The notes under the pieces were generated by a model. That model was not told the origin of the DNA, made no database searches, and saw only the letters and a program-made list of their open reading frames with translations. Position numbers and translations under genes: made by a program. From Stachybotrys elegans (taxonomy: Eukaryota; Ascomycota; Sordariomycetes; Hypocreales; Stachybotryaceae), in the NCBI GenBank assembly GCA_020746835.1, contig JAGPNK010000005.1:2294001-2358000 (forward strand): a stretch of 64,000 nt of DNA, read 5' to 3'. How positions within the stretch are numbered: position 1 is the first letter of the stretch; every line of letters begins with the position of its first letter. This document shows positions 11,401-21,255 of the stretch, piece after piece.

Positions 11401-12101
11401 TGCCTCGAGCCCAGCCCACTTTCCGTGATGATGGACTCATGGGCCCTGAAGATGCGGATACGCACCCTGGCCGCTTCTTCTCCGTCCTCACACCCACGTC
11501 CCACGTCCAAGGCCCCACGCCCGTATACGCCTGGGCCTGGCAGGCAGGTTTGGGTCGCCCAGATTCGAGCCCGGGCCAACTTTGAGAAGGCCTTATACTC
11601 ACGTCCGTTTCCACTTCACATTTGTTCTCTCTTCCCTTTTCCTCTGCAGGCTCCGGCAGCTCTTCAGCTTCAGTATCTTTTTTTCGATTCTTTTTCCATA
11701 CCGCTCACATCAGTGTGCTGTGTGGTACTTAATTACAACGCTACAGGGCTCGGTACCTGTGCGCTTGACGATCAACCATTCTTTCGAACCTCTCAGTCCT
11801 TTCCGGCATTTCCTCTCTGTTGCGCTTCGACTATTGCTTAATCTTTTGACGCCTCGCCAATTTCCTTATTTCGCTCTCTCGATCAAACGAAATAGTCCCT
11901 CACTCTCGCCTCGCGTTTCCGGCCGAACTCCCAGTTTCTACGACTTCCTAATTGCTCGCCGAATTTGATCTTTGTTGGAACGTGTTAGACGGCCGCTTCT
12001 TTTGGTCTTCAAGGGTTGATCCCATCTCGAACCGACGACTTGCATCATTTCTTATTTTCTACGGCCTATTCCACGCCAATCCCAATTAGTATTTCGCAAA
12101 A
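8406..12101. other. 3.7-kb intergenic region without a convincing gene
   Basis: The longest gap in the window. It contains a G17 run (8788-8804), an A13 run (9168-9180) and an ATGTATGC-type repeat (about 9929-9954). The last 400-500 bases are pyrimidine-rich and look like the leader of the repeat-protein gene. Open frames of up to 267 codons exist (for example 8608-9411 minus) but are low in complexity, have no domain and show no splice logic. A long noncoding transcript or an extended promoter would fit but cannot be shown. Confidence 0.5.
8788..8804 (+). repeat. Homopolymer G17
   Basis: Seventeen consecutive G on the plus strand. Length errors are common in such runs, so the exact count is uncertain. 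Confidence 0.9.
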
Positions 12102-14294
12102 ATGAAGTCTTCTGCTGTCTTCGCCATCATCGCCTGGCTGGCTGTTGCCGAGGTCAGTTTCCTCTCCCTGCTTTCGGGCCGCTCCCTCGGGTTCTGGCCA
12201 TGGCCATGGTCATGGTCATGGCCCTGGCCGCGGCCACTGTCAGACATACAGATCGACTAACACGCCTACAGGCCGGCCCTGTCAAGAGGAGTGAATCTTC
12301 TGCTGCTGTTCCCAAGCTGCTCACCCCTTCCAGCGCGACATCTTCTGCTCCTCTTGCTGAGAGTTCCGTCGCTCCCTCTGCAGAGTCCGCACATACCCCC
12401 CCGCCTATGTTGGGCCATGGCGCTCCTGCTGCTCCTCCTCCCATGGAGCACACTCCCCCTCCTATGGAGCATGTGTCTTCTGCTGCTCCTGCTCCTCCCA
12501 TGGAGCACACTCCTCCTCCTATGGAGCATGTCTCTCCCCCTCCCCCTCCTCCCATGGAGCACGTTCAGCCGCCTCCTGCCGAGTGCCCTCCTCCCCAGCA
12601 GTAAGTCCAGATTCAACTCACCAACCTAAATCTGCAGACTAACACAAGATAGCATCACGGTCACCGAGCAGCTCCCTCCTCACATGGTCACCGAGACTGT
12701 CCACATGACCGTCACCGAGCAGCTTCCTGTCACCGTTGACAAGCCTCTCACCGTGACTGAGCAGCTCCCGCCTCACATGGTCACTGAGATCCAGCATGTT
12801 ACTGTAACCGAGCAGCTGCCCCCTCCTGCTCCAGTTACCGTGGACAAGCCCATCACTGTTACTGAGCAGCTGCCTCCTCCAGCTCCCGTCACTGTCGACA
12901 ACCCCATCACCGTCACCGAGCAGCTTCCTCCTCACATGGTGACCGAGACCGTCCATATGACCATCACCGAGCAGCTTCCTGTCACCGTTGACAAGCCTCT
13001 CACCGTCACTGAACAGCTCCCCCCTCCTCCTCCTGTGACTGAGACTGTCCACATGACGGTCACTGAGCAGCTGCCTCCTCCTGCTCCTGTCACTGTTGAC
13101 AAGCCCCTGACGGTCACTGAGCAGCTTCCTGTCACCGTTGACAAGCCTCTCACCGTCACCGAGCAGCTCCCTCCCCCTCCTCCTGTGACCGAGACTGTCC
13201 ACATGACCGTCACCGAGCAGCTTCCCGTCACTGTTGACAAGCCCCTCACCGTCACTGAGCAGCTCCCTCCCCCTCCTCCTGTGACTGAGACTGTCCACAT
13301 GACCGTCACGGTTGAGGCTCCCCCTGTTCACGTCACTCTTCCTTGCCACCCCGCTGCCCCTGGTGTCCCCCCTCCTGAGACTGTCTGGGTCACTGTCACC
13401 ATGCCGGCTGTAAGTAGCCTCCATCTGTCTTTGCCGCAAGGCTATGTTCCAAGATGCTAACAAGTCTCTCCAGCACGTTGCTCCCCCGCCTGTCCACTCG
13501 GCCCCTCCGGCTCACGTCATGCCTCCGGCTCCCCCCGCCCACGTCATGCCTTCGGCACCTCCCGCTCACGTTATGCCTCCGGCCCCTGCCCACTCCGCCA
13601 ACCCTCCTCCGGCTCTCCTGAGTGAGTAACCAAAGAAATTGACAGTGTCCGCGCGAGGAAAGGGACACCAGGGCTGACGTCGTCGACAGACCCCCCGCAC
13701 AAGCCAGGCGCTGGTGCGTCTCTGCCTCCTCTGCTCATGCCCATGCCCTCCGGTGGTGCTCCCGCTCCCGTCTACCCCACCGCCGGCATGCCCTCCAACA
13801 TGACTCTCCCCGCCCCCACTGCCCCGGCCTCGTCTACTTCTACTAGTGGTGCGCCTACTACCCTAACCACCGAGCTTGGTCCTAAACTGCCTACTGAAAC
13901 TGTCTCTCAAGGAGCTTCTACCGCCGCTGTGACCAGTGCCCCCTCTGAGTCATCCTCCGTCGCTTCCTCTACCCTTGTCACTTCCGTCGTTTCTTCCTCT
14001 GCCGCTGCCGTTTCTTCGGACGTCGCCTCTTCGGAGGTGGTCTCGTCCTCTGAGGCCGTCTCCTCTGAGGCACCCACCACCACCTCGGCTGTGGTCTCGT
14101 CTGTTTCCCTCGAGTCTCCCACTACCGCCTCGACTGAGGCAGCCATTACTTCTGGCCCCTCTGAGCAGGAGATCCCCATGCCCGTTCTCAACTCGCCTGC
14201 TTCGGACCTGAGCAGCCACCTGAACCTTGGCAACCTGGGCAAGGGCCGAATCAATGGACTCAACCTCGGCAACGCCGCTCCTACTGCTGCCTAA
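12102..14294 (+). CDS. Secreted proline/threonine-rich tandem-repeat protein, cell-wall or adhesin-like
   Basis: Five exons: 12102-12152, 12272-12600, 12653-13409, 13474-13621 and 13690-14294, giving 629 residues. All introns keep phase and several show CTAAC branch sites. The protein starts with a signal peptide (MKSSAVFAIIAWLAVAEAG) followed by a KR site that Kex2 could cut. Residues about 70-120 repeat PPMEH five times. Residues 128-364 form a VT-rich array with 13 TEQLP and 7 VTVD(K/N)P units. Residues 380-425 repeat PPAHVMP. The rest is Ser/Thr/Ala/Val-rich, suited to O-glycosylation, ending in LNLGNLGKGRINGLNLG. No GPI-like hydrophobic tail or enzyme domain is visible. I infer a secreted wall or matrix protein; its precise role is unknown. 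Confidence 0.85.
12654..13310 (+). repeat. Coding tandem repeat, VTEQLP / VTVDKP units
   Basis: The third exon of the secreted protein is almost wholly built of two alternating short units, TEQLP (13 copies) and VTVDKP or VTVDNP (7 copies), joined by PPPAP, PPHMVTE or PPPPPVTETVHM linkers. Synonymous differences among copies show selection on the protein, while long near-identical blocks suggest copy-number change by slippage or recombination. Confidence 0.9.
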
Positions 14295-14826
14295 GAGCAA
14301 TCTTGGACAGTTAGGGGGAAAATAGAGAGGATTTGTTGAGCCAAATTGCGGATGTTTGGACTTCGGTTTTAATTGTGATAGACTTTTTTCGGTTTCCGAG
14401 GGAGGTTTTCAATTTCGTTTTTCATTTAGGGATCTGGCAAAAGCTCGTGTCAGAGGTAGATTACAATACAACGCGCAACAGATGGATTTTTAGCATGGCC
14501 TGTTTCTTTTTCTTGGTTTGTTTAATTAGATTCCCGTCGAGCCACGATATGAATGAGAATAGAGGGATGAGCGAGTCTCGAATTGATTTTTATTTTATTC
14601 TTACTTTTTCTTGTTTACCTTGGTTAACGAAATTCGGTCTAGCCTGTGTCTGTCTGATGAAACCGTTTAAGGGGGTATATCCAACGCCTGCGGTCGTGTA
14701 TCATGTTTCGACCACCTTTCCCATAAGTCATTTTGCCCCGATCCTTGTCTTGATGCAGATGTAGTTGCTACACATGTATGTGCAGAGGAAAGTAATAATA
14801 GTACAGAGAATGATGGAAGATGCTGT
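14295..14826. other. Convergent 3' region, repeat protein / Rpp30
   Basis: A 532-base AT-rich stretch between two genes that converge. It probably holds both 3' ends. No gene is seen. Confidence 0.5.
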
Positions 14827-15714
14827 CTATTTTTTTGATGCCTCGGCTCCCGCCCTTGCGGCAAGCCTCATCTTCTTCATCTGTCGTTTGCTGATGGTGC
14901 TGGTTCCGTCATCCTGGCTGGCGTTTTTGCGCTTCTGGTTGTTCTTCCCGCCAGGCTCCTGATCTGGTGGCGACAGCGGCTTCTTGGCTGCCTCGATGAC
15001 CTGGATGACGCCGCGGAAACCGTTCCTCTTGATGCCCTCGTTGACGACGACGCTACGGGGTATAGACCGCAGGCCGTCCATGCCCTTGTCATTGCCGAGG
15101 CCCCATACGGCCAGCAGGTTGACGACATCGGCGGGGGCGCGAAGGGCGAGGGCGGAGGAGGCCTCGCTGCTGAGGATGATGCCACGGCCGCGCGTTGCGC
15201 GAATGAGGTTGGTGGCGTTTGCGATGAAGGTGGCGCGGCCACGGGGGTCGGCGGCGAGGGCCTGGGCGTAGCAGATCTCGAAGCGCAGGCCGCGAGCGAC
15301 GGCGGCCATGCAGGGCTTCGGGCGGAAGTGGAAGTCTAGGCGCTGGGTGAGGTCGAGCGAGATGATGGCGACGTCGAGGACGAGGCAGGCGTTCTGGAAG
15401 GCGTCGGCGGAAGAGGGCCGGACGGCGAGAATGTCGTAGAAGGCGGCGAGCTGGGGGATGCGGTAGGTGCTCGCTGCGGGGGAGGAGAGCGGGAGGGTGG
15501 CGCGGTGGAGGACGGCGGGGAGCTTGGAGGAGGTGGAGGTGGAGGAGGATGGGGGTGGAAGGGACGGGAAGGGCGGTGGTTTGACGTCGGACGAGGTGAG
15601 GGTGTGGTTGAGTGCCACGGTCGCGTAGCCGAGCGAGGAGGCGAGGGATAGCGTGGCGAGGAGCTGCGCGGGCGGCGTGGCGGGAGACCACGCGATGTTG
15701 AGGTCGTAGAACAT
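14827..15714 (-). CDS. RPP1: RNase P/MRP protein subunit Rpp30 (yeast Rpp1)
   Basis: This subunit belongs to nuclear RNase P and RNase MRP, which mature tRNA 5' ends and process pre-rRNA. The gene is a single exon of 295 residues. The start is the ATG at 15714, followed by MFYDLNIAW, the usual beginning of the family. The PHP-like TIM-barrel is recognisable from blocks such as SLGYATVALNHTL, VLDVAIISLDLTQRLDFHFR, the RGLRFEICYAQAL region and RGRGIILSSEA with a following LRAPADVVNL. The C-terminus is a lysine-rich tail (NQKRKN, KRQMKKMRL) that could act as a nuclear localisation or RNA-binding segment. It diverges from the zinc-ribbon gene at 16340. Confidence 0.9.
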   Translation of the reverse strand: MFYDLNIAWSPATPPAQLLATLSLASSLGYATVALNHTLTSSDVKPPPFPSLPPPSSSTSTSSKLPAVLHRATLPLSSPAASTYRIPQLAAFYDILAVRPSSADAFQNACLVLDVAIISLDLTQRLDFHFRPKPCMAAVARGLRFEICYAQALAADPRGRATFIANATNLIRATRGRGIILSSEASSALALRAPADVVNLLAVWGLGNDKGMDGLRSIPRSVVVNEGIKRNGFRGVIQVIEAAKKPLSPPDQEPGGKNNQKRKNASQDDGTSTISKRQMKKMRLAARAGAEASKK

Positions 15715-16339
15715 GGCTTGGAGCGTGGGAGCGCGGCCGGCTATGATGCTACTTTTTGATATACTCTTTTTCAAGAAAACTGGCGTGGGGTTGAAAAGAA
15801 AGAAAAGAAAGTTGTCAGCCTTGCGGGACGGCGACCCACATCAGCTACGCAAGGCTGTGGGAAAGTAAAAAAGCCAGGGGTGTGTCGATGCGCTGCTAAA
15901 CCAAATTAGAAGCGGCATGCCGTCATCAGCCACTCCTCGCCACAGAGTTTCAGGCACATACATACATACATGGATGATGATCACTCTGACTCTGCTCATT
16001 AGAAGGTTAATAAGAGGTGTCTTGTATTTCCGCCGCCCTGAACATCGTCGAATCCAATTAGGTTTTTAGCTTTTATTCCCTTTTCTCTGCACGTCACGCG
16101 GACGCGCAAGATTCCAATTCCTGGAAGCGCGCGCGCCATTGGCTTCGCCACCCCTATAATTTGTCGAACCTCCAAAACTCCCCGCGCCTCACTGCCAAGG
16201 CTCCGTCTACCTAATTTGAACGCGCAAGCCCATTCTTCTTCTCATCGCACTCACACACACACTCTCTCTCCGATTCTTCGAACCACTGCTTTCTGTTCAA
16301 CCACGCTCCCACGAGAGCCCTTCCTTCTTTGTTGCAGCC
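15715..16339. other. Divergent promoter region, Rpp30 / zinc-ribbon protein
   Basis: A 625-base region between two divergent genes. It holds short CATA repeats near 15957-15971 and a pyrimidine-rich leader before 16340. No gene is seen. Confidence 0.5.
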
Positions 16340-16782
16340 ATGTTCTTCTTCTTCACCTGCGGAGAGCACACCTTCCGCCGCGAGGTCCCCGGCTACGAGG
16401 GCATCGTGTGCCAGTGCCACCACTGCGGCAACATGGCCGGGCGCGTCATCAAGAGCAACCCGTGGTTCACCTTTTGCTTCATCGTACGTAATCCCTTCCT
16501 TGACCGGCGCCCGACCGTATCGCTCGTTTGCTAACCGAATCCTTCTGTTCTTGTCGTCTACAGCCCGTTATCCCACTCTCCATCCACGGCTACAAGGACA
16601 TCTCCTGCTCCATCTGCAACTTTCACCAACCCCTCGAGCACCGGCAGGACGTTATCGCCATGGCAAATGGCGGAGGGCCTCGACCGGGCGCATATCCCCC
16701 TCAACAGCAGGGCGGTCCTCCGCCCCAGGGCTGGCAGCAGGGTCCTCCGCAGGGCGGCCACCAGCCCATGCAATATCGGTAA
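16340..16782 (+). CDS. Small zinc-ribbon protein with Pro/Gln/Gly-rich tail
   Basis: Two exons (16340-16483 and 16564-16782) with a clear GTACGT donor and CTAAC branch site give 120 residues. The N-terminal half has cysteines arranged as a zinc ribbon: C7, then CQCHHC at 24-29, and SCSIC at about 59-63 after the splice. This resembles the short zinc-ribbon_15-type proteins common in fungi. The C-terminal 40 residues are rich in P, Q and G. The function is unknown; similar proteins are thought to bind zinc and act through protein contacts. No signal peptide is clear, although the segment around PWFTFCFIPVIPLSIHG is hydrophobic and could touch a membrane. Confidence 0.83.
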
Positions 16783-17144
16783 AGCATTGAGGCGGCGAAT
16801 CATGTTTGCCGTTGCAGGTGAGGGCCACTGCGTTCTTCATGGCAGTCGCGTTCGTTTGGCGTTTGGGTTGGGTCTTCATTTTCTTGGTGGGACGGCGGGC
16901 AGGCTTCAAACACGACGGGAAGAGGGCTTCTTGCGTTGATATTTCTATCCATTGTATGAAGTGCTCCGGCTTTCGACTTGTGTTTTCTTTTATTACGATC
17001 TGAATACCCATCGAGTTACATGCGCATGAAATACAGCCTGCATTTGGCCATTTCAAAAGTATCGAGGTACGAACAAGAAGTACAGCCAACGCAATTTGAA
17101 ATCTGAACCATTTTTGGGGTATCTACAACAGATCACGCCACCCT
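16783..17144. other. Convergent 3' region, zinc-ribbon / glucosyltransferase
   Basis: A 362-base AT-rich stretch between converging genes. No gene or repeat is seen. Confidence 0.5.
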
Positions 17145-20100
17145 CTAAGCCCGCGAACTTGGTCCTCCCGAGCCATGTTGCCCATTCCCGTGACCCATCT
17201 TCAGACTCTCCTCCAGAGCCCTTTTGAACTCTTCATCGTCATCCTCGTCGGCGGGCCCTTTGCCCTTGGCCGCCAGTCTCCGCCATTCCTCCTCTGCCAG
17301 GCTCTGCTTCCGCATGTACTCAAACACAACGTCTTCCTCCGTCTTTTGGGCCTGTTCGAGCTCCAAGTCCTGCTTGGAAGCTTCAATTGCTCGTTGGAGC
17401 TCGTCATCATCAGTGGGGTTATCGACCTGCCGAGGTGGTAGGGCAGGGGCAATGCGTGATGCTGCCAGAGCACGCTGGAGGTCTTCGTCGTCTTCATCCC
17501 TCACGTTGCCACTCGGACCCGCAGAGCTTTCTCTAACCACTGTATCCGGGTATTTCCCCTTCGTCTCATGGAATTCGTCCATGTCCGAGGCTGGAAGCAC
17601 ACCCATGCTTTGCTTGATGGCTTGCTCGACCAAGGCCTGGTATTCTTCATCCGTAATCTGATACTCCTCGTCCTGGAACATAGCAGGGCTCTTCTCTGGC
17701 CACGCCTGGCTGGACTTATCGGTTCTGACGGGCTCAGGTAGTCCGCCACTTTGTCGGACCGCGGCAACACTCTCACGGATGGCGGCCTCAATCATGGCGT
17801 CTTCCTCAGCATTTCCACGAGATGTATCCCGCACCGAGGCTAGGATAGCTCGCTCGAATTCAGCATCCTCGGAGCTCAGTGTAGACGAGCTCGTATTGAC
17901 GTCTGGGTAATGTTGTACCCCTGCCTTCTTTGCGGCTTCCTTTTGGGCTCGAATCTTTCGCCGTTCGTCAAGGGAGAGTTGCCCTCTGAGCCAGCTGGGC
18001 ACCTCCATACGAGAGGCTCCAGGTTCGGGGGACAGCATGGCAGAGCTGCTTGCGGGTGACTTGCCAGCGGTTTTCTCCTTCTTCTTCAAGTTGTTGAAAT
18101 CCTTGAGATCAGACCCGAGACTGCGCCAGCGCAGGATGATATCTTGCTGCTCTTCGCGTGTGGCGTTCAGGATTTCATTGCGGCCTTGTGCAATTCGAGA
18201 GGCGATGATGTAGTTCTGACTGCTCTTGGCAAACATTTTAGATACCTCAGCATGAACTCCTTGCATCGTGTATGCTGGCAACGACCATACAGCTTCGTCT
18301 CGTCAGTACCAGGTCAAATCGCAGTCTGACTATGACGGGTTGGCTTACCTGCAGCAGGCTTCACTATTAAGCCGCCGATGCCCTTGCCGAATCCCTTCAC
18401 CAGACCTGGGGCGCCATCCTTGGCGGCACCTCTCAATGGCTGTGTGACAAGCCCCGAGATGCCGTCATACAAACCTAGACCAAACTCTTTGCCAGCTACT
18501 CTGATTCCGCTTGACAGATCTGTAACCTTCTCAACAGGCCGAACCGTATCATCGTTATATGCCAAAGGGATATTCCTGAACCCTTTAGCCACTCCGAGAC
18601 AAAAGTTCATGGGGGATTTTACGCCAGTTGACACGATACGGCCCACGTTTCGCCCTGTTCCAACAGCGGCCTCCAAGCCAATGCCAGCTGCCGTGGCATC
18701 TTGCTGACTGGTTGGCGTCCTGGAAACGCTCGGACCTCGAGAACGGCTTGACTTGGGGGATCTCAGTGACGCCGCATCGGGTGAAGTCAGTTGCGACGAA
18801 GAGGCAGTGCCCGGTCGAGCAGATTCACTCGGAGGCGAAATCATGGCAGAGTTGCCACTACCTTTATGATCTGACGAGACACTGGCTACATCGGTGGTCG
18901 ATGCCATGGGGGACAGTCCCCCTTGAAGGGTTGGGGGAGGGCTGTCCGAATCTTCGGCGGAAGGAGTTTGGGCGTTTCTGTTCTCTCTGGCGCGCTGGCG
19001 GGATCTGAACAAATCCTTGGGCATATCAGCAATAGACATGCCAATGGAGGTGGCGTCCATTATGATGGATGACGCTGCGGCCGAGATGGGATCCGGAGGT
19101 TGGTGCTCAGTGTTGTACTCGGTTGATCGGTAACTGCCATTCTGTTAGCATGTCCAAGTAATAAAGGCGGTTCTGCATACAGTTTCATGTCAGAGTATTT
19201 TAAGAGTCCATCTTCCACTAATACCGCAGCCGCCAAAGGGCTGAGTTTGACTTGAGTGCGCCTAACCCTCCAAGCGGCGGTCTTGCTCGGCGCAAGAGTG
19301 CAACGGAGATTGTCGGTGTTGAGATGGTTATGGAAACTTTGGCCTCCAACATCAGTGCCCTTTTCTTCTCGGATCCTTTGTCCCAGATCTCTCGCTCGAG
19401 CAGACGTATCCTGTTGCAGGCAGAAAGTGATAGACTCGGCGAGCTTCTCGGCAGTGAGAGACTTGTAGGGTACTGGGTCCGGGCCTGCCTTGGCCTTTGC
19501 GATCATGGCACCCCAGAAAGGTTGGTCACCAAAGAAGGGAACAACGACGGTAGGTTTGCCGGCTTTGATACCAGCAGCAGTAGTGCCAGCGCCTCCATGA
19601 TGAACGACGCAAGACACACGCTGGAACAACCAGTCGTGAGGGACGTTTCCCAGCATAAAGACCCCTTCAGGAACACCAAGCTCATCCGCTCCCAGTCCGC
19701 CCCAGCCTTTGGAAACAAGCGCGCGGACGCCAGAGGCGCGGATGGCGTCAAAGATCATGCGCGTCATGGCATTTGGGTCGTCCACCACGATCGAGCCGAA
19801 ACCGATATAGACGGGCGGCTCTCCCGCATCTAAAAAGGCTGCCAGGTCTGGTGGGGGAGTGTATGACGATGCCAGATCCAAGAAGAAGAACCCAGAGATG
19901 TCGATGTTATTCCCCCAATCTTTTGGCTTCGGAATTAGTGCCGGGGACCTGTTGGGGCCTTAGCATCACACTCGAATAATGGACAGTATATGACCTACCA
20001 GCAATATGTATAGGATATCTTTAGTCTGTTGACAAGTCCTGGGGCCCATAGAAGAGCCAATGGGGGGAGATCAAGGACTCTATCGCGGAATCGGTTAATG

Positions 20101-21255
20101 ACATCCCCCAGACCTTGCCAAGTCATCATCTCGACGAGAGTATAAGTCATGTAGTTGGTCATGACATCGTCAACGTTAGATGATTGAACGTTTGCCAGGG
20201 GGTGAGGGAACGCGCGAGTTGGCGACCATGGCATGCTAATCAACATATTCAGTATACGAAGCCAAAGCCGGGAAAGTCGCCTTACGTGAACATCATGTGA
20301 AGCGGAATGCCCAGCTTTTCAGCCACATGAACGTGGGCAAAGCTCGGGGGGTTGGCGATGATGGCATCAGCCACAAAGGGCTCCTCGTTCTCATCACCCG
20401 GAAGGCCAGCATGCAAGTCCAGTGGTTCGTCCCGTCCATGAGGTTTAGGCGGTGGGCCGAGGCCATTGCCAGCTTCGATGCAGGACCTCCAACAGCCGAG
20501 AAGCATGTCGGCAATGCCCTTGCGGCGCTTGGTGACCTCGCCACTCGTCAAGGCATCGAAGCCAGGCATTAGTCCGGGGTGCTTCACCATGAAGGCCATG
20601 AGCTCGGCAGGATCTCCGCCTATGCAGAAGAATTCGAGGCCATTCTCCTCGACGAACTGCTGGAATGTGGCATGGGTAGCGACGCGGACGCGGTGGCCAT
20701 AGGTATCCTTGAGCACCTTTCCCAGGGCAACGAAGGGCTGGACATCGCCGCGTGAACCAACAATCTGAATGACAACGTTGAGGCGTGGCGGCGGCACCTG
20801 GTCCGGGCGACCTCCAAGACTGGGAGGGATGTAAGCTGGGGGCAAATCAGGTTCGTGCTGGGCTGCTATCTGGCGGTTGAAGGTTGGCGCAAGTAGATCG
20901 GCGAGCCTGTTGGTGCTAGAACTGATATTGATATTGACTCGGCCATCATCTATGAGGAGGTGATTCGTCAGTCACACACTCTTGCGATGCGATACGATAC
21001 TAGAGGCGGGGAGGGGTCTCGCCCACCTGTGACGGCAGCGCCAGCAGAGTAGCCAGGCTGGTTGAACTGCATGTGGTCGTGAAACTCGCCATAGGCCGGG
21101 GGCGCCTCATCAATCGAGTTGCCGTCGGAAATCTCGAAGCCGTTCCTCACAAGGTGCTGGTAATCGGCATATGGCAACCCTTGGGAATTGTCTGGTTGTG
21201 CCCCGCCATGGCGCTGGAGCTGCGCCATGCGCTGCTTGTCCTGGAGAACCGACAT
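17145..21255 (-). CDS. Sterol 3-beta-glucosyltransferase-like protein with VPS13-like segment and UIM-like motifs
   Basis: The predicted activity is transfer of glucose from UDP-glucose to a membrane sterol. Exons in transcript order are 21255-21027, 20949-20286, 20235-19999, 19948-19181, 19133-18349 and 18298-17145, giving 1278 residues with every junction in phase. The GT28-type N-terminal half begins near residue 134 with NVVIQIVGSRGDVQPF. The nucleotide-binding half contains HHGGAGTTAAG (493-503), then VVVPFFGDQPFWG. Residues about 750-890 include a glycine-rich stretch (GLVTQPLRGAAKDGAPGLVK) like the C-terminal region of VPS13 and ATG2. The tail carries six UIM-like motifs near 1038, 1059, 1111, 1163, 1191 and 1247. 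No PH or GRAM domain is seen, so it is not an Atg26 orthologue. Family-level activity is well supported; the tail's role is inference. Confidence 0.9.

Noticed and set aside
11560..11590. Possible tRNA B-box-like segment
   Set aside because: The flanking bases do not form a T-arm, and no A-box or acceptor stem was found at the right distance.
12639..13463. Minus-strand GDGHVDSLGHR-type repeat protein
   Set aside because: Antisense reading of the VTEQLP array; the plus strand has signal peptide, introns and phase.
19060..19130. Apparent stop and frame break in the middle of the glucosyltransferase
   Set aside because: A 47-nt intron (19134-19180) with an in-phase acceptor removes the conflict, and the frame reads through cleanly.
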